Assembly: GCA_007280515.1 (NCBI GenBank)
Contig: QYPL01000023.1
Location: 1 to 61,057, forward strand
Source of the DNA: Sediminibacterium sp.
Lineage (GTDB): Bacteria > Bacteroidota > Bacteroidia > Chitinophagales > Chitinophagaceae
DNA length: 61,057 nucleotides
Reading direction: 5' to 3'
The notes beneath the pieces are model-generated. The model saw only the letters and a list, made by a program, of their open reading frames with translations, was not told where the DNA came from and made no database searches. Positions 17,794 through 26,959 of this stretch are shown here, one piece after another (the first letter of the stretch is position 1; the number at the start of each line of letters is the position of its first letter). A program made the position numbers and the translations under genes.

Positions 17794-18495
17794 ATGTCGA
17801 TACCTTATTTTTACGAGCCTAGTATTGTAGCGGGTCAAACTAGTTTTACCTTAAACGAAATAAGCAGTAAGCATTGCGTTCAAGTACTTAGAATGCAAGA
17901 AAATCAAAGAGTAGATATTACCAATGGCGTTGGCTATTTATTTGAAGCCATTATTGTAAGTGCGCATAAAAAAAATACAATTGTTCAAATACAATCAGAA
18001 AAATTTATTGCAGCGTCATCACAAAAAATTACTTTAGGCATTGGCCTACTAAAAAATCTTACAAGATTAGAATGGCTTTTAGAAAAAGCAACGGAGATGG
18101 GTGTTTACGAAATCATGCCCCTACTTTGTGAACACACTTTATTTGAAAAATTTAAATTGGATAGGTTTCAAAATATTTTGCAGTCGGCCATGATACAAAG
18201 TCAGCAGGTTTGGCTGCCTTTATTAGGAACGCCTATTAAATTTAAAGAGGCTATTCTACATCAAAAACAAACACAGAAATTAATAGCGCACTGCGAGTTA
18301 GGTGATAAATTAGATATTAAAAAAATAGAGGCTGCTGCAGACTGCCTATTATTAATTGGTCCTGAGGGCGATTTTTCTCAAGCTGAAATTGAATTAGCGA
18401 ACTCTCATCATTACCAAGCTATTCATTTAGGACCTACGCGGCTTAGAACAGAAACCGCTGCCTTATTTGCACTAAGTGTCTTAAAAAAATTCTAA
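17794..18495 (+). CDS. rsmE: 16S rRNA (uracil1498-N3)-methyltransferase RsmE
   Basis: RsmE (233 residues) methylates U1498 of 16S rRNA in the assembled 30S subunit. It is a SPOUT-class enzyme with an N-terminal PUA-like domain (about 1-70) and the knotted AdoMet-binding domain. Motifs are LLKNLTRLEWLLEKATEMG, LLIGPEGDFSQAEIELA and the C-terminal LGPTRLRTETAALFAL. Length is normal. It starts 13 bases after dnaB and ends 9 bases before the next gene. Confidence 0.95.
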   Translation: MSIPYFYEPSIVAGQTSFTLNEISSKHCVQVLRMQENQRVDITNGVGYLFEAIIVSAHKKNTIVQIQSEKFIAASSQKITLGIGLLKNLTRLEWLLEKATEMGVYEIMPLLCEHTLFEKFKLDRFQNILQSAMIQSQQVWLPLLGTPIKFKEAILHQKQTQKLIAHCELGDKLDIKKIEAAADCLLLIGPEGDFSQAEIELANSHHYQAIHLGPTRLRTETAALFALSVLKKF

Positions 18496-18504
18496 TTTCA
18501 ATAA

Positions 18505-19698
18505 ATGAATATGGCTGCAAGCATTATTGACGTAAATAACCCCTTATTAGAAAAACAATTTCTGCTTATTAATGCTTCTTTGAATAAAAGCAACCCTCAT
18601 TATATAAGACCCTTAGATAATGAAGTAAGCCAAGTATTTGATCGAAGCCATAATAAATTATTTCAACAAGGGGAGGCTAAAAGATGGATAGCTAAAAACG
18701 AAGAGGGTATTTGCATTGGACGCATTGCCGCTTTTTATTACGAGAGCTATAAAAATAAAGGCACAGAATATCCTGTAGGCTGTGTAGGGTTTTTTGATTG
18801 CATCAATGAACAAGCTACCGCTAATTTACTTTTTTCAACTGCCCAAGCATGGCTGAGTGATAATGGCATGGAAGCCATGGACGGCCCCATTAATTTTGGA
18901 GACAGAGATAAATGGTGGGGACTGATGGTGAAAGGATTTGAAACCGAGCCCATGTATGGCATGTCTTTCAACCCCTCTTATTACGAAACACTTATAACGA
19001 ATTATGGTTTTCAGAATTATTACAACCAATATTATTACCAAAAGGATTTACGCGAACCCCTTCCTCCCAGATTTGAAGAGCGTTATCAAAAATTTAAAGC
19101 CAAGCCCGATTATTCAGCCCTGCATTTAGAAAAAAGCAATTTAGAAAAATTTGCAAAGGACTTTGTGCATATTTATAATAGTGCTTGGGCTCAACATGGA
19201 GAAGAAAAAGCTATTACACTAGAACAAATATTAAAACTATTTAAAACTTTGAAAGCAGTGATGGATGAAAGGGCTATTTGGTTTGCTTATTATAAAGAAG
19301 AGCCCATTGCCATGTTTATTAATATTCCAGACGTGAATCAATACTTTAAATATTTCAATGGGAAATTGGGACTTGTTCAAAAACTACATTTGCTTTGGAT
19401 GAAATGTAGAGGAAACAATAATAAATTAACAGGTTTAGCTTTTGGAGTAGTACCTAAATACCAAGCCTTGGGCATAGATAGTTATTTAATTAACTGCTGC
19501 TATAAAATGCTCGATAAAATAAAACTATATAGCGGCTATGAAATGGGCTGGGCTGCAGACTGGAATCCTAAAATGGTGAATATTTACAAAAGTTTAGATG
19601 CTCAACCCAGCAGACAGATGGTCACTTTCAGGCATATTTTTAACCCAAGCCTTCATACTTTTGAAAGGCATCCACCCATGGATTATAACGCAAAATAA
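18505..19698 (+). CDS. GNAT-fold protein (YghO-like), function unknown
   Basis: This 397-residue soluble protein resembles a family of acyl-CoA N-acyltransferase-fold proteins found in Bacteroidota and distantly like E. coli YghO. Visible hints are an N-terminal part with WIAKNEEGICIGRIAAFY and GFFDCINEQATANLLFSTAQAWL, and a second GNAT-like half with IWFAYYKEEPIAMFINIPD and the Q-x-x-G-like turn in KYQALGIDSYLI. This suggests two tandem GNAT folds. The substrate is unknown. The stop codon lies inside a 13-base tandem repeat. It is probably cotranscribed with dnaB and rsmE. Confidence 0.78.
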   Translation: MNMAASIIDVNNPLLEKQFLLINASLNKSNPHYIRPLDNEVSQVFDRSHNKLFQQGEAKRWIAKNEEGICIGRIAAFYYESYKNKGTEYPVGCVGFFDCINEQATANLLFSTAQAWLSDNGMEAMDGPINFGDRDKWWGLMVKGFETEPMYGMSFNPSYYETLITNYGFQNYYNQYYYQKDLREPLPPRFEERYQKFKAKPDYSALHLEKSNLEKFAKDFVHIYNSAWAQHGEEKAITLEQILKLFKTLKAVMDERAIWFAYYKEEPIAMFINIPDVNQYFKYFNGKLGLVQKLHLLWMKCRGNNNKLTGLAFGVVPKYQALGIDSYLINCCYKMLDKIKLYSGYEMGWAADWNPKMVNIYKSLDAQPSRQMVTFRHIFNPSLHTFERHPPMDYNAK

Positions 19699-19729
19699 GG
19701 GCACAAAATAAGGGCACAAAATAAGGCCT
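19691..19729 (+). repeat. 13-base tandem repeat spanning a stop codon
   Basis: Three head-to-tail 13-base units (caaaataagggca twice, then caaaataaggcct) begin inside the last codons of the preceding gene and include its TAA stop in the first unit. Each copy carries the same taa, although a 13-base period shifts frame. Confidence 0.9.
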
Positions 19730-19776
19730 AAAAGGGGCTTTAACAATTAGGGGATAAGATTTATTTCCCCGGTGAA

Positions 19777-19784
19777 TACTTTTG
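19777..19784 (+). promoter_or_regulatory. -7 box of dnaX
   Basis: TACTTTTG matches TAnnTTTG exactly. It lies after the more upstream in-frame ATG at 19772 and 29 bases before the ATG at 19814, so it supports the downstream start for dnaX. Confidence 0.5.
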
Positions 19785-19813
19785 ATTTTGAATGTGTATA
19801 TTGCGCGTCAACT

Positions 19814-21646
19814 ATGGATAATTTCGTTGTTTCAGCTAGAAAATACAGGCCCCAAAACTTTAATACAGTGGTGGGACAGGCGCCTATTACTACTACTTTA
19901 AAGAATGCCATTTTAAATAATCATTTGGCACATGCCTTTTTGTTTTGTGGACCAAGAGGGGTAGGTAAAACTACTTGCGCGCGTATTTTAGCTAAAACCA
20001 TTAATTGCACCAGCATCACCAAGGAAGGAGAAGCCTGTAATACTTGTGAGTCTTGTGTTTCTTTTGAAAAAGGGGCTAGTTTAAATATTCATGAATTAGA
20101 CGCCGCCAGTAATAACTCAGTAGATGATATCAGAAACCTAGTAGAACAAGTTCGTTTTGCACCACAAGCAGGTAAATATAAAGTATATATAGTAGATGAG
20201 GTACACATGTTAAGTACCAGCGCCTTTAATGCCTTTCTAAAAACATTAGAAGAGCCACCACCCTATGCCATATTTATTTTAGCCACTACCGAAAAGCATA
20301 AAATTCTTCCGACTATTTTAAGTCGTTGTCAAATTTTTGATTTTAGACGCATTACGTCCAATGATACCGTGGCACATTTAGAAGAAATTATTGGCAAAGA
20401 AAATATCAAGGCTGAAAAAAATGCATTGCAATTGATTGCACAAAAAAGTGAGGGTTGTATGCGTGATGCGCTAAGTATTTTAGATAAAATAGTAAGTTTC
20501 TCTAATGGAGCTTTAACTTATGAAAACACTTTAGAACATTTAAATATTTTAGACGAGGCTTACTTTTTTAAACTACTAGAATACCTTACCACACAGGACC
20601 TAACCCAAGCCATGTTATTGTATGATGAAATTAATCAAAAAGGATTTGAGGGTGATATGGTTTTATACGGGCTTGCTAGCTTTATCAGAAACTTATTAGT
20701 TTGCAAGGACCCAGCCAGTGCCAAATTATTAGAATCCATTGAAGGATGGAGAGAACAATATATAAGTGTTGCCAAAGAAATAAGTACTCCTTATTTAGTA
20801 AGTGCGCTTAACTTATTAAACGAATCCGAGATTCAATTTAAAATGGCCCGCAATAAAAGACTGCATGTAGAAATGGCCATTATCAAACTCAATTTTTTAC
20901 AACAAGCTATTGAACTAAGCATGGAAGACAGCCAAGTTGTAAAAAAAAAATTAGTGGATAGTCATTACCCTATTCGTTTAAAAAAAATTATTCCTTTAAG
21001 CAATTCAGTAGTCACAAAGGAGGCCAAATTAATTATAGAACAAAAGCCAGCAGTTCCAAAAGCAGCTGTTGCGAAAACTACTCAAGCAGCGGAACCTATA
21101 GCTATAGCATCTGAACCTATAACTGCATCAGCGCCATTGTCCAAAGAAGAAAATAGTGCTAGCTGCAATACGACGCCTACTGAAAAAGGCAGCAATAAAA
21201 ACTTACTCGCTGTACTTCAAAATAAATACGGAGAAAAATACAAGATAGAAGAGGTCATCGATTCTATTCCACTCACCATAGAGGATTTAAGAAAATGTTG
21301 GGATGATTTCACCCTTACTTTAGAAACAGCTTTGAAACATTCTGCGGCCAGCACTTTTAAATTAGCAGCACTAGATATCGAAAATGAAACTCATTTCACC
21401 ATTACTGTTCCTGCTTTAACGGCTCAAAAATTTGTAGAACAAGAAAGAATGAATGTTTTAGAAAGAGTATGGGATCATTTTCACAACCGTGCCATTCAAT
21501 TTAGTATACTAGTAGCTGCTAGTGAAAAAGAAGACGTGCCTTTACATTTAAGTTTGAATAGCAAACAAAAATACGAACGCATTGCAGCAATGTATCCCTT
21601 GGTGCAGGAATTGAAAACAAGATTGAACTTAGAAATTTACTACTAG
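19814..21646 (+). CDS. dnaX: DNA polymerase III subunits gamma and tau
   Basis: DnaX (610 residues as tau) is the clamp-loader motor. It has Walker A GPRGVGKTT near residues 45-53, a Cys zinc module (CNTCESC), the sensor-like ELDAASNNSVDDIR, Walker B VYIVDEVHML, and the arginine-finger region SRCQIFDFRR. Domain III ends near residue 370. At codons 376-379 a run of ten A (20941-20950) is followed by a stop in both other frames within four codons, so slippage would give a 379-382-residue gamma form. I use the ATG at 19814 because MDNFVVSARKYRPQNF is the family start. Confidence 0.95.
   Translation: MDNFVVSARKYRPQNFNTVVGQAPITTTLKNAILNNHLAHAFLFCGPRGVGKTTCARILAKTINCTSITKEGEACNTCESCVSFEKGASLNIHELDAASNNSVDDIRNLVEQVRFAPQAGKYKVYIVDEVHMLSTSAFNAFLKTLEEPPPYAIFILATTEKHKILPTILSRCQIFDFRRITSNDTVAHLEEIIGKENIKAEKNALQLIAQKSEGCMRDALSILDKIVSFSNGALTYENTLEHLNILDEAYFFKLLEYLTTQDLTQAMLLYDEINQKGFEGDMVLYGLASFIRNLLVCKDPASAKLLESIEGWREQYISVAKEISTPYLVSALNLLNESEIQFKMARNKRLHVEMAIIKLNFLQQAIELSMEDSQVVKKKLVDSHYPIRLKKIIPLSNSVVTKEAKLIIEQKPAVPKAAVAKTTQAAEPIAIASEPITASAPLSKEENSASCNTTPTEKGSNKNLLAVLQNKYGEKYKIEEVIDSIPLTIEDLRKCWDDFTLTLETALKHSAASTFKLAALDIENETHFTITVPALTAQKFVEQERMNVLERVWDHFHNRAIQFSILVAASEKEDVPLHLSLNSKQKYERIAAMYPLVQELKTRLNLEIYY
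20941..20950 (+). promoter_or_regulatory. A10 slippery tract in dnaX
   Basis: Ten consecutive A occupy codons GTA AAA AAA AAA TTA. Loss of one A gives a TAG at 20952-20954; gain of one A or a -1 ribosomal shift gives a TAG at 20959-20961. This is the layout expected of a programmed slippage site making gamma, as known in Thermus (transcriptional) and E. coli (ribosomal). Confidence 0.6.
21092..21133 (+). repeat. 21-base in-frame duplication in the dnaX linker
   Basis: gaacctata at 21092 recurs at 21113; the two 21-base units encode EPIAIAS and EPITASA in the Ala/Pro-rich linker between the clamp-loader core and the tau C-terminal domain. Confidence 0.55.
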
Positions 21647-21717
21647 AGATTTACTATTAAAGTATTATTACTAAAACTTTAAGATTAGAATTTTAGTACT
21701 ATAGATTTACTACTAGA
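21635..21717 (+). repeat. 13-base direct repeat pair overlapping the dnaX stop
   Basis: atttactactaga occurs exactly at 21635-21647, covering the dnaX stop codon, and at 21705-21717. Degenerate copies lie between them (for example gatttactatta after the first). The 81-base gap between dnaX and the next stop is otherwise AT-rich without features. Confidence 0.7.
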
Positions 21718-21727
21718 ATTTTTACAA

Positions 21728-22081
21728 TTAGAGCTTCGCTTTTTGGTATCCCTTTTGTTTTAAGTATTGGAATATTTTTTGACGGTGGTCGCCTTGAATA
21801 ATAATTTCTCCATCCTTCACTGAACCTCCTGTACCACAATGATTTTTTAAAGCCTTCCCTAAATCATTCATCGCGTCTAAACTGCCTTCAAAACCATACA
21901 CAATGGTCACTGTTTTTCCTGCTCTATGTTTTGTCTCTAAAATAATGCGCAGTGCTTGTTCTGCTGGCGCTAGTGTTACGGTGGATTCTTCTTCCTTGGG
22001 GAGCATATAATTGGGATTAGTGCTATACACTAAAGGGGAACTATTTTGACTAGTTGTATTTGATTTGCCTTTTTTGTTCAT
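21728..22081 (-). CDS. yciH: SUI1/YciH-type translation factor
   Basis: This 117-residue protein carries a SUI1 (eIF1) domain from about residue 45 to the end, with KTVTIVYGFEGSLDAMNDLGKALKNHCGTGGSVKDGEIIIQGDHRQKI read in parts. The GTGGSVKDGEI loop is the family hallmark. In bacteria YciH affects the fidelity of start-site choice on the 30S subunit; the physiological role is poorly fixed. The N-terminal 40 residues are low-complexity Ser/Asn-rich. It converges on dnaX and is monocistronic. Confidence 0.9.
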   Translation of the reverse strand: MNKKGKSNTTSQNSSPLVYSTNPNYMLPKEEESTVTLAPAEQALRIILETKHRAGKTVTIVYGFEGSLDAMNDLGKALKNHCGTGGSVKDGEIIIQGDHRQKIFQYLKQKGYQKAKL

Positions 22082-22187
22082 TTTTCAGGTATTATAACAG
22101 TATAAAGTTTGTAGTCTGCCTAGTATTTTGAAACTTTGTATTATAAATTAATAAAACAAAGTTAAGGCTAAAAATAAAGTAACCATT

Positions 22188-23705
22188 ATGTCTAAAAAAG
22201 TAATCTTAGTAATCATGGATGGTTGGGGTCTTGGGCTTGTACCTGCTTCAGATGCTATACAACAAGCAAAAGTACCCTTCGTGTCAAGTTTATATAAGGC
22301 TTACCCTAATACTACACTTGTTACTTGCGGAGAAGCAGTGGGCCTGCCCGATGGGCAAATGGGCAATAGCGAAGTAGGTCATTTAAACTTAGGGGCAGGA
22401 CGTATTGTATACCAAGAATTACAAAGAATTAATGTGGCTATTAAAACAGGTGAATTAGCTAGCAACCCTAGTTTATTAACAAGCATCGATTATGCAAAAC
22501 AAAATAATAAACCCTTACACTTATTAGGTTTAGTGAGCGATGGTGGCGTGCATTCTCATACCAGTCATTTGAAAGCCATTTGTGATGTATGTAAATCCAA
22601 GGGATTAAGCGCTGTTTACATACATGCCTTTACCGACGGAAGAGATACCGATCCTAAAAGTGGATTATGCTTTATAGAAGATCTTGAAAATCATTTAAAA
22701 AATTCAGTAGGAAAAATAGCAACAGTAAGTGGCAGGTATTACGCTATGGATAGAGATAAAAGATGGGAAAGGGTTCAACTAGCTTATAACGCATTAGTAA
22801 AAGCAGAAGGGCCAACAGCGAGTGCGGCTATAGATGCTATTAAAGCAAACTATGCTGGTAATATTACAGATGAATTTATAAAACCTACCGTCTTGACAGA
22901 AAACGGCATAGCCATTGCTACAATTAAAGACGGCGATGCAGTGCTTTGCTTTAATTTCAGAACCGATCGTTGTAGAGAAATTACAGAAGTGCTAAGCCAA
23001 AAAGATTTTCCAGACTTTGGTATGAAAAAATTGGACTTAGATTATACCACCATTACAAAATACAATGAGACTTTTAAAAATATAAATGTCATTTTTGAGA
23101 ATGATAATTTAGAAAATACCTTGGGCGAAGTTTTAGCAAAATATAATAAGAAACAAATTAGAATTGCAGAAACTGAAAAATATCCGCATGTGACATTTTT
23201 CTTTAGTGGCGGAAGAGAATTGCCTTTTGAAGGAGAAACTAGAATTATGGCCCCTTCTGCCAAAGTTGCCACTTATGATTTGCAACCTGAAATGAGTGCT
23301 GCTGAATTAACCAATAAATTATTACCAGAATTAAAAGCAGGTAACCCCGATTTTGTATGCTTGAATTTTGCCAATGCCGATATGGTAGGACATACCGGTG
23401 TATTTACTGCAGTAATGAAGGCGGTAGAAACGGTGGACGCCTGCGTTGAAAAAATTGTCACTACTGGTTTAGAAAATGGATACAGTATTTTTTTAACAGC
23501 GGACCATGGTAATGCCGATTATATGATTAATGAAGACGGAAGTCCTAATACAGCGCATTCCCTCAATTTAGTGCCCTTCTTTATTATTGACAAGCAGTGG
23601 AAAGGCAGCATAAAACCTGGTAAATTAGGTGATTTAGCGCCTACTATTTTAAAAGTAATGGGCTTGGATATACCTAAGGAAATGACCGGGGATGTATTAA
23701 TCTAA
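22188..23705 (+). CDS. gpmI: 2,3-bisphosphoglycerate-independent phosphoglycerate mutase
   Basis: GpmI (505 residues) interconverts 3- and 2-phosphoglycerate in glycolysis using two manganese ions and a phosphoserine. It has the alkaline-phosphatase-type start VILVIMDGWG with metal-binding Asp11, the phosphoserine at Ser61 in QMGNSEVGHLNLGAGR, the mobile cap domain in the middle (DGRDTDPKSG), and C-terminal metal ligands in FANADMVGHTG and LTADHGNADYM. Length is typical. It is divergent from yciH and transcribed alone. Confidence 0.97.
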   Translation: MSKKVILVIMDGWGLGLVPASDAIQQAKVPFVSSLYKAYPNTTLVTCGEAVGLPDGQMGNSEVGHLNLGAGRIVYQELQRINVAIKTGELASNPSLLTSIDYAKQNNKPLHLLGLVSDGGVHSHTSHLKAICDVCKSKGLSAVYIHAFTDGRDTDPKSGLCFIEDLENHLKNSVGKIATVSGRYYAMDRDKRWERVQLAYNALVKAEGPTASAAIDAIKANYAGNITDEFIKPTVLTENGIAIATIKDGDAVLCFNFRTDRCREITEVLSQKDFPDFGMKKLDLDYTTITKYNETFKNINVIFENDNLENTLGEVLAKYNKKQIRIAETEKYPHVTFFFSGGRELPFEGETRIMAPSAKVATYDLQPEMSAAELTNKLLPELKAGNPDFVCLNFANADMVGHTGVFTAVMKAVETVDACVEKIVTTGLENGYSIFLTADHGNADYMINEDGSPNTAHSLNLVPFFIIDKQWKGSIKPGKLGDLAPTILKVMGLDIPKEMTGDVLI

Positions 23706-23850
23706 TAAAATTGTTAATTAATATTATCTTTAAACAATTATAAGGTCAATATAAAATTTCCTAGGGCCTCAAAATATAAATTTAATTAAGAATAAGCAGT
23801 CAAAATAGTATGGATACATTGAAAGCTAATTATTCTGCTGATAGCCTAGT

Positions 23851-24486
23851 ATGAAAATTGTAAAAGCAACTTATTTAATTTCTAGTCCCAATTTTGATCA
23901 ATGCCCCACATTGAAAGCGCCAGAATATGCCTTTATTGGAAGAAGTAATGTGGGCAAGTCTTCTATTATTAATGCGCTTTGTGCACAAAAAAATTTAGCT
24001 AAAACTTCAGGCACACCAGGAAAGACGCAGCTCATTAACCATTTTGAAATTGTAAGTAATAGTGTGGCTAAAGGCAAACAAGACAAATGGTATATTGTAG
24101 ATTTACCCGGTTACGGATTTGCTAAAGTATCGCAAAGTAGTAGAAGAAGATGGGAGCAAATGATAGAAAACTATTTAAGAAAAAGAGAAAACTTGAATCG
24201 AGTATTTGTTTTAATTGATAGCAGGCATGCTCCCCAAAAAATTGATTTAGAATTTGTCGAACAATTATTCAAATGGGAAATTCCCTTCACCCTTATATTC
24301 ACTAAGTCAGACAAAGAGAAACCGGGTGTAGTAGCAAGAAATGTAAAGTCATTTTTTGAGGCATTAAATAAAATACTGCCTTTTTTACCACAAGGCTTTG
24401 TAACGAGTGCAGAAAAAAGAACGGGCGTGGATGAGGTGATAGCCTGTATAGACCAATACAATAAATTAGATGCCGAGGGGATGTAA
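23851..24486 (+). CDS. engB: Ribosome biogenesis GTPase EngB/YsxC
   Basis: EngB (211 residues) is an essential GTPase acting in late 50S assembly. The G1 loop is GRSNVGKS (residues 30-37), G2 includes a conserved threonine in SGTPGKTQ, G3 is DLPGYG, and G4 is TKSD. The length is standard for the family. The 145-base gap from gpmI contains only an AT-rich imperfect inverted repeat and no clear -7 box. It converges on the YkuK-family gene with 20 bases between stops. Confidence 0.96.
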   Translation: MKIVKATYLISSPNFDQCPTLKAPEYAFIGRSNVGKSSIINALCAQKNLAKTSGTPGKTQLINHFEIVSNSVAKGKQDKWYIVDLPGYGFAKVSQSSRRRWEQMIENYLRKRENLNRVFVLIDSRHAPQKIDLEFVEQLFKWEIPFTLIFTKSDKEKPGVVARNVKSFFEALNKILPFLPQGFVTSAEKRTGVDEVIACIDQYNKLDAEGM

Positions 24487-24506
24487 GCCTGTCAATAATT
24501 CAATTT

Positions 24507-24980
24507 TTAATTCACTGCTTTATCTGCACAGCAACTGCTTGCAAAAGCTTCCGGCTTGGCTTTAAAGGCAAAACCCATTCCTAATATATAACCCATGGCT
24601 TCTTTTAAAGCGTCATTACTTTTAAATTGCGGATTCGTATTAATATCGGCGTGTACTTCCATTTCAATATTATATTCTATAAATAAATCGCATAGCTCAT
24701 AAGCAATTTCAATGCTTTTAGCCACTTCCAATAACATTCTTTCTTTTAGATGATATTTTTGTGTGGTTTTATCATTATGGATATACATGAAACCTCCATT
24801 ATGCTCTCTTAAAAAAACAATCACTGTTGCAAATTCAGTAACATTGGCTTTTACTTGACTATCTGTTCCAATACAAACTTTTAATTTTGTCTTTTTTGCA
24901 GACTCGGCAATGATAGTTTGTTTAACGGCCTCTTTAATAGGTAGTACTATTTTTTCTCCATTAAATTTTCTCCATAACAT
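24507..24980 (-). CDS. YkuK/DUF458-family RNase H-like protein
   Basis: This 157-residue protein matches the DUF458 (B. subtilis YkuK) family, predicted to have an RNase H-like fold. The strand VCIGTDSQVK carries an acidic residue in the position of an RNase H catalytic Asp, followed by EFATVIVFLREHNGGFMYIH and a later AD-containing strand (MEVHADINTN). The C-terminus ASSCCADKAVN contains adjacent cysteines. The biological substrate is not established. It is convergent with engB and divergent from the ABC exporter downstream. Confidence 0.82.
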   Translation of the reverse strand: MLWRKFNGEKIVLPIKEAVKQTIIAESAKKTKLKVCIGTDSQVKANVTEFATVIVFLREHNGGFMYIHNDKTTQKYHLKERMLLEVAKSIEIAYELCDLFIEYNIEMEVHADINTNPQFKSNDALKEAMGYILGMGFAFKAKPEAFASSCCADKAVN

Positions 24981-25131
24981 AGATTCAATATTATAAGTTC
25001 TATAGAATAAGGTGCCTAAATCAGTACCCTAAATTAGTTATAAGATTTGAATGGTCCTTTTAGTAGAAGCTACAGTTTTCAACAGCTGGTGGATAATCCC
25101 CTCTTTTGCCTAAAAGCCACCTATATTTATT

Positions 25132-25139
25132 ACCTTTGA
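25132..25139 (+). promoter_or_regulatory. -7 box of the second ABC exporter
   Basis: TACCTTTG is an exact TAnnTTTG match ending 21 bases before the ATG at 25161. The nearest upstream TTG (25107-25109) is 22 bases away, slightly longer than the norm. Confidence 0.55.
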
Positions 25140-25160
25140 TCACTTAATAGAAAGCCCATT

Positions 25161-26930
25161 ATGAAGATATTATTCCAATACATTAAACCCTTTAGAAGCC
25201 TTGTTTTACTCGCTTTTATATTAGCAGGTATTAACCAAACCTTTTCCTTATTCGACCCCATGATTTTTGGTAAACTAATTGATGAATTTGCCAAAAACCC
25301 AATCGTAGATGCAGCAGGTCACCACAGAACACAATCTGATTTTTTAAGAGGCGTAAGTAATATGTTATTGTTATTAGTGGGTACTGCCATGGTAAGTAGA
25401 ATAGCCAAAGCCTTTCAAGATTATACAGTGAATGTAATTATTCAAAAATTTGGTGCCGCCTTATTTACCGATGGATTAAAGCATTCCATGCAACTTCCTT
25501 ATCAAGCCTTTGAAGACCAAAGAAGTGGAGAAACCCTTTCTATCTTAACCAAGGCAAGAGCCGATTGTGAAAAGTTTATTAGCTATGTAGTAAATGTATT
25601 ATTTGGTATTATTGTAAGCGTCATTTTTGTGTCTATTTATGCTACCAGATTACATTGGTCCATTATTCCCATATATATTGGAGGAGCCAGCCTTATTGCC
25701 TATGTTACCAATTTGTTAAGTAAGCAAATAAAAGTAATTCAAAAAACAATTGTCAAAGAAACCACTTCTTTGGCAGGAACTACCACAGAAAGCTTACGCA
25801 ATATTGAATTAATTAAAAGCTTAGGCTTAACCACACAAGAAATTCAAAGACTCAATAATAATACCTATAAAATTTTAGCACTCGAATTAAAAAAAGTAAA
25901 AAATGTTCGCTCCTTGAGTTTTATACAAGGCACCATGGTGAACTTTTTAAGGCAGGTTATTACTTTTACTTTAATGTGGCTCATTTTTAAAGAAATACTA
26001 ACTGTGGGTCAATTAATTTCTTTGCAATTTTATAGCTTTTTTATATTTGGTCCATTACAAGAAATTGGAAGTATTATTTTAAGTTATAGAGAAACAGAAG
26101 CCTCTTTAAATAATTTCGATGCTTTAATGAAAAAGCCTATCGAACAAACCCCTAGCAACCCCGTTGCTATTGGAGATATACAACACTTGGCATTCAATCA
26201 AGTAGGCTTTCAACATCAAACAGCTAATTTTAAAGCCATTGATAATATTAGTTTTGAAGCAAAGAAGGGCGAAACCGTTGCCTTTGTGGGACCTTCAGGA
26301 GCAGGTAAAAGTACCTTGGTGAAATTATTAGTGGGATTATATGAGCCACAAGAGGGACAAATTTTAGTCAATGATGTGCATTCAAAAAATATTGATATGA
26401 CTGGACTTCGCAATCAAATTAGTTTTGTTACCCAAGACACACAATTATTTGCAGGCACTATTAGAGAAAACTTAGCCTTTGTGGCACCTAATGCGACAGA
26501 AGAAGAAATGCTAATTGCACTTACCAAGGCTAGTTGTACCAATATTTTAGACAAAGGAGGCAATGGCCTAGCTACTTTAATTGGAGAAGGTGGTTTGAAA
26601 TTAAGTGGAGGGGAAAAACAAAGACTATCTATTGCCAGGGCCTTATTAAGGCATCCTCATTTATTAATATTTGATGAAGCCACTTCTTCATTAGATAGTA
26701 TTACTGAAGAATCTATCACCGATACCATCAGACAATTATCGGCTGAAAGAGAACAAATAACTATTATGATTGCACATAGGCTATCTACCATTATTCATGC
26801 TACAAGAATTTATGTATTAGAGAAAGGGCAAGTGATAGAAAAAGGAACCCATGACTCATTATTACTAGAGAAGGGTTTATACTATGCCATGTGGAGACAA
26901 CAAATTGGAGAAAGAAGAATGGCTAATTAG
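25161..26930 (+). CDS. ABC exporter, half-transporter
   Basis: This 589-residue protein fuses six membrane helices (about 10-310) to an ATPase domain (about 345-580), like MsbA, LmrA and heavy-metal or peptide exporters. Walker A is GPSGAGKST (about residue 378), the signature is LSGGEKQR and Walker B is LLIFDEATSS with IAHRLST after it. The signature is canonical, unlike the LSLGQ of the exporter at the left of the window. Substrate is unknown. uvrC begins 29 bases later but has its own -7 box. Confidence 0.88.
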   Translation: MKILFQYIKPFRSLVLLAFILAGINQTFSLFDPMIFGKLIDEFAKNPIVDAAGHHRTQSDFLRGVSNMLLLLVGTAMVSRIAKAFQDYTVNVIIQKFGAALFTDGLKHSMQLPYQAFEDQRSGETLSILTKARADCEKFISYVVNVLFGIIVSVIFVSIYATRLHWSIIPIYIGGASLIAYVTNLLSKQIKVIQKTIVKETTSLAGTTTESLRNIELIKSLGLTTQEIQRLNNNTYKILALELKKVKNVRSLSFIQGTMVNFLRQVITFTLMWLIFKEILTVGQLISLQFYSFFIFGPLQEIGSIILSYRETEASLNNFDALMKKPIEQTPSNPVAIGDIQHLAFNQVGFQHQTANFKAIDNISFEAKKGETVAFVGPSGAGKSTLVKLLVGLYEPQEGQILVNDVHSKNIDMTGLRNQISFVTQDTQLFAGTIRENLAFVAPNATEEEMLIALTKASCTNILDKGGNGLATLIGEGGLKLSGGEKQRLSIARALLRHPHLLIFDEATSSLDSITEESITDTIRQLSAEREQITIMIAHRLSTIIHATRIYVLEKGQVIEKGTHDSLLLEKGLYYAMWRQQIGERRMAN

Positions 26931-26934
26931 TTAG

Positions 26935-26942
26935 TATTTTTG
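26935..26942 (+). promoter_or_regulatory. -7 box of uvrC
   Basis: TATTTTTG is an exact TAnnTTTG match that starts a few bases after the ABC gene stop and ends 17 bases before the uvrC ATG. Confidence 0.5.
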
Positions 26943-26959
26943 CGACCATAGCGTCTATT

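Noticed and set aside
19772..19813. Upstream ATG for dnaX
   Set aside because: It precedes the -7 box and adds 14 residues not found at the usual DnaX N-terminus (MDNFVVSARKYRP).
20980..20987. A8 run in dnaX near the A10 tract
   Set aside because: It is shorter, and the -1 frame does not terminate promptly there, unlike the A10 site.
23706..23850. AT-rich inverted repeat after gpmI (AATTGTT/AACAATT)
   Set aside because: The stem is seven A/T-rich pairs with a long loop and no T-run, so it is too weak to call a terminator.
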